This document shows positions 25,847 through 33,781 of a stretch of DNA of 64,000 bases, one piece after another; positions within the stretch are counted from its first letter, which is position 1; every line of letters starts with the position of its first letter. The position numbers and the translations under genes are program-made. This stretch comes from JAJDAN01 sp046583095 (lineage in GTDB: Bacteria; Myxococcota_A; UBA9160; UBA4427). The stretch covers positions 1-64,000 of the forward strand of contig JAYGDB010000143.1 in NCBI GenBank assembly GCA_046583095.1, written 5' to 3'. The notes beneath the pieces are model-generated. The model did not search any database and was not told where the DNA came from. It saw only the letters and a list, made by a program, of their open reading frames with translations.

Positions 25847-26041
25847 TCAGCCCGCCCCGTCTTGCTGCTGGGCCGCGAGGCGCTTGAGCTCGCACTCCCG
25901 CTGAGCAGCCTCGTCGCAGGGACAGTCGCCGCCGGTGCCACCGCAGGAGCCCTGGAGGCGCCTGCCGTGGACCATCACGCCGATCGCCATCGCGGCCATT
26001 ACGGCGATGAAGACGAGGAACGTGGCGATGAAGGTCTGCAT
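25847..26041 (-). CDS. nqrM: NQR maturation factor NqrM (DUF539)
   Basis: A 64-residue membrane-anchored protein needed to insert iron into the NqrD/NqrE site. It has one N-terminal transmembrane helix (about residues 4-24) followed by RRLQGSCGG and cysteines at 33, 40, 42 and 50, the pattern of NqrM in Vibrio. The start overlaps the apbE stop by one base (TGATG). It is last in the nqr operon, its usual position. Confidence 0.9.
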   Translation of the reverse strand: MQTFIATFLVFIAVMAAMAIGVMVHGRRLQGSCGGTGGDCPCDEAAQRECELKRLAAQQQDGAG

Positions 26042-27114
26042 CAGGGTCGTGTCCTGAGGACGGTGAATGCCGGGGTCTCCCGATTGCCGAAGGTACCGTC
26101 CTTCTCGCGGATGATGAAGTAGGCAGCCAGCGCGCGCTCCTCGGCGAGCGCGTAACCCGCCTCGGGGCCCAGCACGTTCAAGGCCGTCGCCCAGGCGTCG
26201 GCCCGCATGGCCTCGTCGGCAAGAACTGTCACGGACGCAAGGGCGTGGCCAATCGGACGGCCATCACGCGGATCGATCGTGTGGGAGATCCGCAGCCCGT
26301 CCTGCTCGTAGTAGTTGCGGTAGTCCCCGGACGTCGCCATCCCCGATTCCACCAGCGGAACGACGTCGTGGACCCTCCGCTGGCCCTCGCGCTCAGGGAC
26401 CTCGATGGCGACGCGCCAGGGCGATCCGTCGAGCTTTCGGCCCCGTCCGCGCAGTTCGCCCCCGATCTCGACCAGGTGCTCGGGGTAACCCAGGCGAACC
26501 AGATCTTCCGACACGGCGTCCACCCCGTAGCCCTTCGCGATGGCGGACACATCACACTCCAGCCGGGGGTCGGACTTCACGAGAGCGCCTCCCTGCAGCC
26601 GAATCCGCTGCCAGCCGACTCGCTCGCGGAGGAGCCTGAGCTCCGCCGGAGTCGGCTCCCGGGAGATCCGCGCGCCGTCACCGAACCCCCATGCCTGCAC
26701 GAGCGGACGGATCGTGATATCGAAGGCGCCGCCGGATGCCTCGCTCACCTCGAGCGAGGCGCCGACCACTTTCAAGAGTTCGCGGGAGGCCCGAAACGGC
26801 TCGGTCGAAGCGTGGCGGTTGAAACGTGAGATCTCCGAACCCGGATCCCAGTTGGACATGCCGGCGTTCACCGCAACAAGTCGCTCGCGAATCACCCGCG
26901 CGATTTCGGCGTGCTCCTCCTGGGAGAGATCTTCGGCAGCAACCTTCACGAGGAAGGTCGTTCCCATCGTCGGGCCCGAGAACTCGAAGATCGGGCCCGG
27001 CAGGTCGGCCCAGTACAGACGGTGCAGCGAGGCCGCCGTCAACACCACCACCGCGATCACGAGCAGCACCTTCGCACGCGTCGTGAGTCCGCCCTTTACG
27101 AGCGGGGATGACAT
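26041..27114 (-). CDS. apbE: FAD:protein FMN transferase
   Basis: ApbE attaches FMN from FAD to threonines of NqrB and NqrC. The 357-residue protein has an N-terminal membrane anchor (about residues 14-34), then GPTMGTTFLVKV, FDITIRPLVQAWGF, the metal/FAD-binding LVEIGGELRGRG and the C-terminal HTIDPRDGRPI and DAWATAL segments. It is in the nqr operon between nqrF and nqrM, which makes the target assignment firm. Confidence 0.95.
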   Translation of the reverse strand: MSSPLVKGGLTTRAKVLLVIAVVVLTAASLHRLYWADLPGPIFEFSGPTMGTTFLVKVAAEDLSQEEHAEIARVIRERLVAVNAGMSNWDPGSEISRFNRHASTEPFRASRELLKVVGASLEVSEASGGAFDITIRPLVQAWGFGDGARISREPTPAELRLLRERVGWQRIRLQGGALVKSDPRLECDVSAIAKGYGVDAVSEDLVRLGYPEHLVEIGGELRGRGRKLDGSPWRVAIEVPEREGQRRVHDVVPLVESGMATSGDYRNYYEQDGLRISHTIDPRDGRPIGHALASVTVLADEAMRADAWATALNVLGPEAGYALAEERALAAYFIIREKDGTFGNRETPAFTVLRTRP

Positions 27115-27127
27115 CTTCTCGCCGCGA

Positions 27128-28351
27128 TCAGCCGAAGTCGTCGAACGCGATGTTCTCCGGCTCGACTCCCAGGTCGGTCAACATCTGGATCACCGCGTTG
27201 TTCATCATCGGCGGCCCACAGATGTAGTATTCGCAGTCTTCAGGGGACTCGTGATCCTTCAGGTAGTTGTCGTGGAGCACCTGGTGGATGAACCCCGTGT
27301 AGCCGTCCCAGCCGTCTTCCTCGAGAGGCTCCGACAGAGCCAGGTGCCACTCGAAGTTCTCGTTCTCCGCAGCGATGGTGTCGAAGTGGTCGATGTAGAA
27401 CGCCTCGCGGAGGCTGCGCGCGCCGTACCAGAAGCTCACCTTCCGGTTCGTGAGCAGGCGCCGGAACTGATCAAAGATGTGGGAGCGCATCGGCGCCATC
27501 CCGGCGCCTCCGCCGATGAAGACCATCTCGTTGTCGGTCGGCTTCGCGAAAAACTCTCCGTACGGACCCGAGATCACCACCTCGTCACCGGGCTTCAGAC
27601 CGAAGAGGTAGGAGGTCATGATCCCCGGCGGCACGTCCGGCTGGCGCGGAGGCGGCGAGGCCACCCGGATATTCAGCAAGATGATGCCCTTCTCTTCGGG
27701 GTAGTTCGCCATCGAATAGGCGCGCTCGACGGACTCGGTGACCTTGGAGACGAATTTCCACTGGTCGAAGCGATCCCAGTCCTCCCGATACTCCTCCTCG
27801 ACGTCGAAGTCCTTGTAGGCGATCTCGTGAGGCGGGCACTCGATCTGGATGTAGCCGCCCGCACGAAACGGCACCTCCTCGCCCTCGGGCAGCTCGAGCA
27901 CCAGCTCCTTGATGAAAGTGGCGACGTTGTGGTTCGACCGGACCCGGCAGGCCCACTTGCGAACGCTGAAGACCTCCGGCGGGATCTCGATCCGCATGTC
28001 CTCTTTGACCTTCACCTGGCACGAGAGGCGACAGCCCTCGCGCGCTTCGCCACGCGAGATGTGCCCGAGCTCTGTCGGCAGGATCGCGCCGCCGCCCTCG
28101 TGAACCTTGACCAGGCAGACCCCACAGGTGCCCTGCCCGCCGCAGGCGGAGGGAATGAAGATCTGGTTGTCGGCCAGGGTGCCCAGCAAGGTGCCACCGC
28201 CGTAGGCGGTCAGCGTGTGGTCGGGATCGTCGTTGATCGCGATCTCGACGGCGCCACTCGCTACCAGGCGGCTCTTGGCGACCAGCAGGATCGCCACCAG
28301 CACGAGAATCGTCAGCGTGAAGCCGATGACACCGAAAGCCACGTCCATCAT
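27128..28351 (-). CDS. nqrF: Na+-NQR subunit F (NADH dehydrogenase flavoprotein)
   Basis: NqrF takes electrons from NADH by FAD and passes them to a 2Fe-2S cluster. It has one N-terminal membrane helix (about 6-25), 2Fe-2S ligands Cys70, Cys76, Cys79 and Cys111, the FAD-binding RAYSMANYPEE, and the NADH domain with GGGAGMAPMRSH and the C-terminal YYICGPPMMN. 407 residues, and the cluster ligands fall at the same numbers as in Vibrio NqrF. Confidence 0.97.
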   Translation of the reverse strand: MMDVAFGVIGFTLTILVLVAILLVAKSRLVASGAVEIAINDDPDHTLTAYGGGTLLGTLADNQIFIPSACGGQGTCGVCLVKVHEGGGAILPTELGHISRGEAREGCRLSCQVKVKEDMRIEIPPEVFSVRKWACRVRSNHNVATFIKELVLELPEGEEVPFRAGGYIQIECPPHEIAYKDFDVEEEYREDWDRFDQWKFVSKVTESVERAYSMANYPEEKGIILLNIRVASPPPRQPDVPPGIMTSYLFGLKPGDEVVISGPYGEFFAKPTDNEMVFIGGGAGMAPMRSHIFDQFRRLLTNRKVSFWYGARSLREAFYIDHFDTIAAENENFEWHLALSEPLEEDGWDGYTGFIHQVLHDNYLKDHESPEDCEYYICGPPMMNNAVIQMLTDLGVEPENIAFDDFG

Positions 28352-28371
28352 GGGAACTGGATCTCCACGGC

Positions 28372-28983
28372 CTAGAGCTGAATTCCGGAGAACGCCATGA
28401 ACCCGACCGACATCAGCCCGACGATGATGAAGGTGGCCCCCAACCCGCGAAGCGGAGGCGGCACGTTGCTGTAGCGCAACTTCTCGCGGATCGCGGCCAG
28501 CGCGGCGATCGCGAGCGCCCAGCCGATCCCCGAGCCCAGTCCGAAGACGGTGGCCTCACCCAGGCTGTAGTCACGCTGCTGCATGAAGAGCGACGCGCCG
28601 AGGATCGCGCAATTAACGGCAATCAGCGGCAGAAAGACACCCAGCGCGTTGTAGAGGGCCGGCGAGTAGCGATCGAGGACCATCTCGACGATCTGCACCG
28701 TGGCTGCGATGGTGCCGATCAACACGAGGTAGCCCAGGAACTCCACGTCCACGTCCGGCAGCCCGGCCCAGGCCAGGCTGCCCTCCTGCAGGAAGGTCAC
28801 ATTCAGAAACTGGTTGAGCGGCGTCGTGACGGCCAGCACGAAGATGACCGCGCCGCCGAGCCCGATTGCCGTCTCCACCTTCTTCGAGCATGCCAGGAAG
28901 GAGCACATGCCCAGGAAGAAGGCCAGAGCCATGTTCTCAACGAAGACCGCCTTCGTTACCAAGCTCAAGTAGTGCTCCAACAT
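28372..28983 (-). CDS. nqrE: Na+-NQR subunit E
   Basis: A 203-residue integral membrane protein with six predicted helices. With NqrD it holds the inner-membrane iron centre. Cys27 in FFLGMCSFLA and a second Cys in IAVNCAILGA match the iron ligands. The start MLEHYLSLVTKAVFVENMAL aligns with known NqrE, so the 47-nt overlap with the end of nqrD is real and not a start error. Confidence 0.96.
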   Translation of the reverse strand: MLEHYLSLVTKAVFVENMALAFFLGMCSFLACSKKVETAIGLGGAVIFVLAVTTPLNQFLNVTFLQEGSLAWAGLPDVDVEFLGYLVLIGTIAATVQIVEMVLDRYSPALYNALGVFLPLIAVNCAILGASLFMQQRDYSLGEATVFGLGSGIGWALAIAALAAIREKLRYSNVPPPLRGLGATFIIVGLMSVGFMAFSGIQL

Positions 28984-29608
28984 GGAACTCCTCCTCCACT
29001 TGCTCGGGCTTCCAGCTGCGAACCACCCAGATGAAGCCGCCGATCAGCAAGAATGCCGCCGGGGACAAGGCCATCAGGCCGTTCGGCTGGTACCAACCCC
29101 CTTCGGTCACGGGGCTCAAGATCGTAACTCCGAAGAGCTTTCCGCTCCCGAAGAGTTCGCGCATGAAAGCCACGGCCATCAGGACGATCGCGTAGCCGAA
29201 GCCATTGCCAAGCGCATCCAACGCCGATCTCTTCACCGAATTCTGCATCGCGAAGGCCTCGGCGCGACCCATGATGATGCAGTTCGTGATGATCAGGCCG
29301 ACGAAGACCGTCAACTCCTTGCTGATGTCGAACACGTAGGCCTGCAGGATCTGGTCGGTGATGATCACGAGGGACGCGATGATCGTGAGTTGCACGATGA
29401 TCCGGATGCTCGAGGGGACACGATTTCGGATCAGGCTCACGGCCACGTTCGATCCGAGCAGCACGAAGATCACCGCCAGGCTCATCACCATCGACGTCGA
29501 CATCTTCGTCGTCACGGCCAGCGCGGAGCAGATCCCGAGCACCTGCAACGCAATCGGATTGTTGTTGAAGAGGGGGTCGAGAAGCGCTTCGCGATCGACT
29601 GCAGCCAT
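28937..29608 (-). CDS. nqrD: Na+-NQR subunit D
   Basis: A 223-residue membrane subunit, homologous to NqrE and its partner in iron binding (Cys27 in LGICSALAVT, second Cys in LIITNCIIMGR). The homology ends near IWVVRSWKPEQVEEE; the last 13 or so residues run on into the nqrE start, a C-terminal extension caused by a 47-nt gene overlap. ATG 29608 shares a base with the nqrC stop (TGATG). A longer frame upstream is antisense-like and not part of the gene. Confidence 0.95.
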   Translation of the reverse strand: MAAVDREALLDPLFNNNPIALQVLGICSALAVTTKMSTSMVMSLAVIFVLLGSNVAVSLIRNRVPSSIRIIVQLTIIASLVIITDQILQAYVFDISKELTVFVGLIITNCIIMGRAEAFAMQNSVKRSALDALGNGFGYAIVLMAVAFMRELFGSGKLFGVTILSPVTEGGWYQPNGLMALSPAAFLLIGGFIWVVRSWKPEQVEEEFHVGALLELGNEGGLR

Positions 29609-30387
29609 CAGGTACTTCCTCCCATTCGAGCCGCCGTGAGATACGGTCCAAACCCGTCTTCCCCCAGCCAGAAGCGCACGAGGTTGCCCACTCCCCGGCT
29701 GGTGATCGTGGCCCCGGACAGGCCGTCCACATTGTACGGATCCGTCTCGGGCGGGCCCGCCACTCCCTTTTTCACGTTGATCAGCGGGCGACCTCGGCCG
29801 TCGTAGACCTTGCGCCCCTTCCAGAGCCTCTTCCAACGGGGATTGTCGATCTCACCCCCGAGCCCGGGAGTCTCCTTGTGCTCGTAGAAGGTGATCCCGA
29901 CGACGGTCTGGGTATCCGCAGCCAGCGCGATGTAGCCGTAGAGCGTCGACCACAGGCCCTGGCCCGAAATCGGCACGATCACGGCCTTGAACTCGCCGTC
30001 CTGCACGACGCGGTACACCATGCCGTGAGTCGGAAGCCGCCGCACCTTCGCGGCGTTCGGCGGGGCTTCGCGACTGGTCGCCGGATCCTTTGCGGCTCTG
30101 CGCTGATCGAAGTGCACGGTATCGACGCCCTCGAGGACTGCGCCGCTCGCCAGATCCACCACCGCGGCAACGATGTTCTCGTCGAAGCGCAGCTGTGCAT
30201 CTTCACGCGTGATGCTCTCCCCCTCCTCCATCAAGCCGGCCACCACGAGCACCTTCTTCTGGCGATCGAGAGCAATGTTCTCCGCCTGCCGATCCCTGAG
30301 CAGGACCGAGGCGCCGGAAACGAGGACCGAGCAGACCGCGCAGACGGCAACCGCGAAGAGCACGATGTAGCTGGTACTATGCTGCAC
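29608..30387 (-). CDS. nqrC: Na+-NQR subunit C
   Basis: NqrC is a single-span periplasmic FMN protein. The N-terminal helix covers about residues 6-29. The flavinylation motif GLSGATITS has Thr227 as the FMN-attachment site, two residues from its position in Vibrio. The GGEIDNPRW segment is also typical. 259 residues. The start overlaps the end of nqrB by 11 nt. Confidence 0.96.
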   Translation of the reverse strand: MQHSTSYIVLFAVAVCAVCSVLVSGASVLLRDRQAENIALDRQKKVLVVAGLMEEGESITREDAQLRFDENIVAAVVDLASGAVLEGVDTVHFDQRRAAKDPATSREAPPNAAKVRRLPTHGMVYRVVQDGEFKAVIVPISGQGLWSTLYGYIALAADTQTVVGITFYEHKETPGLGGEIDNPRWKRLWKGRKVYDGRGRPLINVKKGVAGPPETDPYNVDGLSGATITSRGVGNLVRFWLGEDGFGPYLTAARMGGST

Positions 30388-31594
30388 AGCGCGCCTCTCT
30401 CCTGCGGATGTTCGACTGCACGACGAAGTGGTCGATGAGCGGCGCGAACATGTTCATGAAGAGAATCGACAGCATCATTCCCTCAGGATAGGCCGGGTTC
30501 ACGACGCGGATCAGGATGCACATCACGCCGATCCCGATCCCGTAGCCCCACTTGCCGGGGTTCGAGAAGGCCGACGACACCGGGTCGGTTGCCATGAACA
30601 CCATCCCGAACGCCCAGCCGCCCAACACGAAGTGCCAGTAGAACGGAACCGCGAAGAACGGATTCGTGTCGGAGCCCGCAAGATTCAGCAGCAAGACCAT
30701 CGCGACGGTTCCCAGGGTAACCCCCGCCATGGTTCGCCACGAAGCGATGCGCGTGACGAGCAGGAACGCAGCACCGAGCAGGCACGCCAACGCCGAGGTC
30801 TCGCCCATCGAGCCCGCGATGCGCCCGAAGAACGCCTGCGACCAACTCGCGGCATCCAGTACGCCGGGCGTGACCGCAGCCTGCGCGAGCCAGGTAGCAC
30901 CGGCGAACGAGTCGACGCCGCTGAAGTCGGCGGCGATCCAGGGCGCGTCTCCGCTCATGAAGGCCGGGTAGGCGAAGAAGAGAAAGGCACGGCCGACGAG
31001 CGCGGGATTCAGGAAGTTCATCCCGGTGCCCCCGAACACCTCTTTGCCAAAGACGATCCCGAAGACGATGCCCAGGACGACCATCCAGAGCGGAATCGTG
31101 GGCGGCAGCGTGAGGGGCAGCAGCATGCCGCTCACGAGGAAGCCCTCGTTGATCTCGTGGCCCCGGATCACGGCCGAAGTCATTTCGACGGCTCCGCCGG
31201 CCAGCATCGTCGTAATCAGGACCGGCAGGTAGTAGAGGGCGCCGTGGATGAAGCAGAGCAGCGGGTGGGTGTTCGTGAACGAGAAACCGGCCTGGGTGAG
31301 CAGCCACGTCTGCCAGGAGTCGAGCGGGACCGCGCCGCTCGCGATCGCGAACTGGGCCTGGTAGCCCGAGTTGTACATCGCCCACAGGATGCAGGGCACG
31401 AGCGCGATGACGACGCTGAACATCATCCGCTTCAGATCCATCCCGTCGCGCACGTGGGCGGCCGTCTGCGTCACCTCCCCGGGCGTGTAGAGGATGGTGT
31501 CCTGCATCTCGTAGAGGGCGTAGAACTTCTCGAACCTCCCGCCTTCTTCGAACAGAGGCTTGAGCTTGTCGAGCGCTTCGCGGATCGGATCCAT
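30377..31594 (-). CDS. nqrB: Na+-NQR subunit B
   Basis: NqrB is the large membrane subunit carrying covalent FMN and riboflavin and part of the Na+ path. The 405-residue sequence shows about ten hydrophobic helices and FGGTGMNFLNPALVGRAFLFFAYP. The likely FMN-attachment motif is SFAGATWL with Thr234, where Vibrio has a similar S-G-A-T at 236. ATG 31594 shares a base with the nqrA stop; the longer open frame upstream lies over nqrA and is not coding. Confidence 0.97.
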   Translation of the reverse strand: MDPIREALDKLKPLFEEGGRFEKFYALYEMQDTILYTPGEVTQTAAHVRDGMDLKRMMFSVVIALVPCILWAMYNSGYQAQFAIASGAVPLDSWQTWLLTQAGFSFTNTHPLLCFIHGALYYLPVLITTMLAGGAVEMTSAVIRGHEINEGFLVSGMLLPLTLPPTIPLWMVVLGIVFGIVFGKEVFGGTGMNFLNPALVGRAFLFFAYPAFMSGDAPWIAADFSGVDSFAGATWLAQAAVTPGVLDAASWSQAFFGRIAGSMGETSALACLLGAAFLLVTRIASWRTMAGVTLGTVAMVLLLNLAGSDTNPFFAVPFYWHFVLGGWAFGMVFMATDPVSSAFSNPGKWGYGIGIGVMCILIRVVNPAYPEGMMLSILFMNMFAPLIDHFVVQSNIRRREARCAA

Positions 31595-32976
31595 CAGCCC
31601 TCGTTTTCCAGGATCTCGAGATTCGCGCGCAGGATCGGGCCGTAGTTCGTCTTGCCCGGGCACACGAAGGTACAGAGAGCAAGGTCTTCCTCGTCGAGTT
31701 CGAGGGCCCCGAGCTTCTCGGCCTGCTCCGTGTCTGCCACGATCAGGGATCGCAGCAAGAAGGTCGGCAGGATATCGAGGGGCATGATCTCCTCGTACAT
31801 GCCGATCGGCACCATCGTCCGGGGCGACCCGTTCGTCGCCGTCGAGAAGGCGAAGCGCTTGTTCGAGAAGAGCTTCGAGAGATAGATGGGGAAGACCGAG
31901 AACGCCCCGAGTCCCGGCGTGAGCCAGCCGAGCAAGGTCCGCTCCCGTCCTTCTCGCAGCACGCTCAACTGGCGGTCGTAGCGGCCGAGAAAACCGAAGA
32001 CATCGCCCATCGCCTTCTTGCCGGAGAGAACCGAGCCGGCGATCAGCCGGACCTCCTCCTCGCCACTCCAGTCCTCGCCCACCACGTCCTGGGTCTCCGC
32101 GCCGCGACGGGTCCGGACGAGACGGGGATCCGAGACGGGAGGACCCCCGACGGCCGCGATGCGCTCGACGTCGAGCTTCCCGGTGGCGAAGAGCGCACCG
32201 ATCGCGATGACGTCCGGATAGCCGACGTGCCAGACGCTCTTGCCGCGACTCACCGGCTCGAGGGTGTGGATGTGGAGACCGACGGTTCCGGACGGATGAG
32301 GGCCAGCGAAGTGCTCGACCTGGACGGGCGCCGTGAGGGCCCTCTCGATCCCCGAGTCCGGGCCAACGCACAGGTAGGTGACGCCCGGCGTCAACTTCGA
32401 CAGCACGTGAAGGCCGCGGTCGAAGTCCGCCTCGCGTCCGGCGAGCACGATCTCGGGCAGCGGCGCCAGCGGGTTCGTGTCCATGGCCGTCACGAACAAG
32501 GCGGCGGCCTCCGCATCGACTGCGGGCACCTTGCTGTAGGGACGGGTGCGGAGCGCCGTCCACTCGCCGGACTCGATCAGCAACGCCCGGACCTCGTCTG
32601 CGGAGAGGCTCTCGGCCGGCTTGCCCGTATAGCTCTCGAACGAGACGACCTCTGAATCCACGACCTCGCCGGAACGTTCGGCCGGCGAGAGATCGATCAC
32701 GATCGATTGCAGCACGCGTCGGGCGCCGCGGTTCACGCCGATCACTCGGCCGGCTCCGGCGGCGGTGTGCAGGACCCCGGGGTTCTTGCGGTCCTCGAAG
32801 AGCACCTGGCCGCGCTTGACGTTCTCGCCCTCCTTGACGCGCATGCCCGGCTTCATGCCCGGGAAATCGTCGGCCATCAAGGCGATGCGCTGGGGCCGAA
32901 CCTCCTCCCGCACGACCTGGATCGGCGCGCCCTCGATCGGAAGGTCGAGTCCCTTGTGGATCTTGTGAAGAGCCAT
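31594..32976 (-). CDS. nqrA: Na+-NQR subunit A
   Basis: The cytoplasmic subunit A of the sodium pump, first gene of the operon. It starts MALHKIHKGLDLPIEGAP and runs 460 residues, including HTAAGAGRVIGVNRGARRVLQS, HPSGTVGLHIHTLEPVS and the C-terminal CTFVCPGKTNYGPILR. The ATG at 32976 is chosen by homology; the open frame continues to 33486 without family similarity. No strong Shine-Dalgarno is seen. Confidence 0.96.
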   Translation of the reverse strand: MALHKIHKGLDLPIEGAPIQVVREEVRPQRIALMADDFPGMKPGMRVKEGENVKRGQVLFEDRKNPGVLHTAAGAGRVIGVNRGARRVLQSIVIDLSPAERSGEVVDSEVVSFESYTGKPAESLSADEVRALLIESGEWTALRTRPYSKVPAVDAEAAALFVTAMDTNPLAPLPEIVLAGREADFDRGLHVLSKLTPGVTYLCVGPDSGIERALTAPVQVEHFAGPHPSGTVGLHIHTLEPVSRGKSVWHVGYPDVIAIGALFATGKLDVERIAAVGGPPVSDPRLVRTRRGAETQDVVGEDWSGEEEVRLIAGSVLSGKKAMGDVFGFLGRYDRQLSVLREGRERTLLGWLTPGLGAFSVFPIYLSKLFSNKRFAFSTATNGSPRTMVPIGMYEEIMPLDILPTFLLRSLIVADTEQAEKLGALELDEEDLALCTFVCPGKTNYGPILRANLEILENEG

Positions 32977-33198
32977 CTGAATTGTTTCTCGACTTCTCTC
33001 TTCGAGTTTGTGGTGGAGACTCTCGTCCGGACGGCCGCGCGAACTCGATTCTGTCGCACACCGGTCGCGCGCGTCGAAGCGCGTGGGGGCCCGCAGGCGG
33101 CCGCCAGAGAGTAGGCGCACCCCGGCAATCCGACAACGCATCTCCGCAGCGAGAATCGAGATTCCGAGAGGACGCACGGGCCGTTTCAAAACTTCGTC

Positions 33199-33228
33199 TT
33201 GGCCGGGGTCGCGTCGAAGACGTACATT
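33199..33228 (+). promoter_or_regulatory. Candidate promoter for the CBS gene in the nqr divergent region
   Basis: TTGGCC (33199-33204) and TACATT (33223-33228) are 18 bp apart, 36 nt before the CBS gene ATG. The rest of the 288-bp region between nqrA and this gene (32977-33264) holds GC-rich stretches but no convincing promoter for nqrA, no ORF and no riboswitch that I can recognise. Confidence 0.4.
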
Positions 33229-33264
33229 GGGAGGTGGGAGGGCAAGGAGCGGACAGGAGACAGC

Positions 33265-33723
33265 ATGACCGACCCTCACCACGTTCTGACGGCCCGTGAT
33301 GTGATGACGCAGTCGCTCATCACTCTGACCCCCGAGACCAGCATCTACGACGCCATCCGCAAGCTGGTCTCCCGGAGCATCTCGGGGGCCCCGGTGCTGG
33401 ACCGCGATCGGAAGATGGTCGGGGTGCTCTCGGAGCTCGATTGCCTCGGCGTCCTCGCCTCCGATCAGTTCCACACCGAAGATCACATCGCCTCGGTCTC
33501 CGAGTACATGTCGACCGAGTTCGAGACGATCAGCCCCGACACGGACATCTACACCCTGGCGATGTACTTTCGAGACAAGCCCGTGCGCCGCTTCCCCGTG
33601 GTCGATCCGAGCGGCGAACTGGTGGGCCAGGTCAGCCGTCGAGACGTCCTCAAGGGCATCGAAGAAATCCGCAAGCAGAAGACGCAGAGAAAGCGCTACC
33701 CCGACTACCGCGAACCCACTTGA
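33265..33723 (+). CDS. Tandem CBS-domain protein
   Basis: A 152-residue protein made of two CBS motifs: DVMTQSLITLTPETSIYDAIRKL with ISGAPVLDRD (residues about 12-60), and YMSTEFETISPDTDIYTLAMYF with VRRFPVVDPSGELVGQVSRRDVL (about 80-135). Such pairs bind AMP, ATP or SAM as sensors. GGACAGGAGA precedes ATG 33265. It is divergent from nqrA and may sense energy state, but that link is a guess. Confidence 0.92.
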   Translation: MTDPHHVLTARDVMTQSLITLTPETSIYDAIRKLVSRSISGAPVLDRDRKMVGVLSELDCLGVLASDQFHTEDHIASVSEYMSTEFETISPDTDIYTLAMYFRDKPVRRFPVVDPSGELVGQVSRRDVLKGIEEIRKQKTQRKRYPDYREPT

Positions 33724-33781
33724 TCTTGGCGACGCGACCTAGAGCGCCCACACACCCCGCAATCCGGAACCCGGAGGACGA

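Noticed and set aside
26540..28375. 611-codon plus-strand frame across apbE and nqrF
   Set aside because: Antisense shadow of strongly conserved nqr genes.
30377..33136. NqrB extended to 919 residues
   Set aside because: The first 514 codons overlap nqrA in another frame and have no protein-like composition; NqrB starts at 31594.
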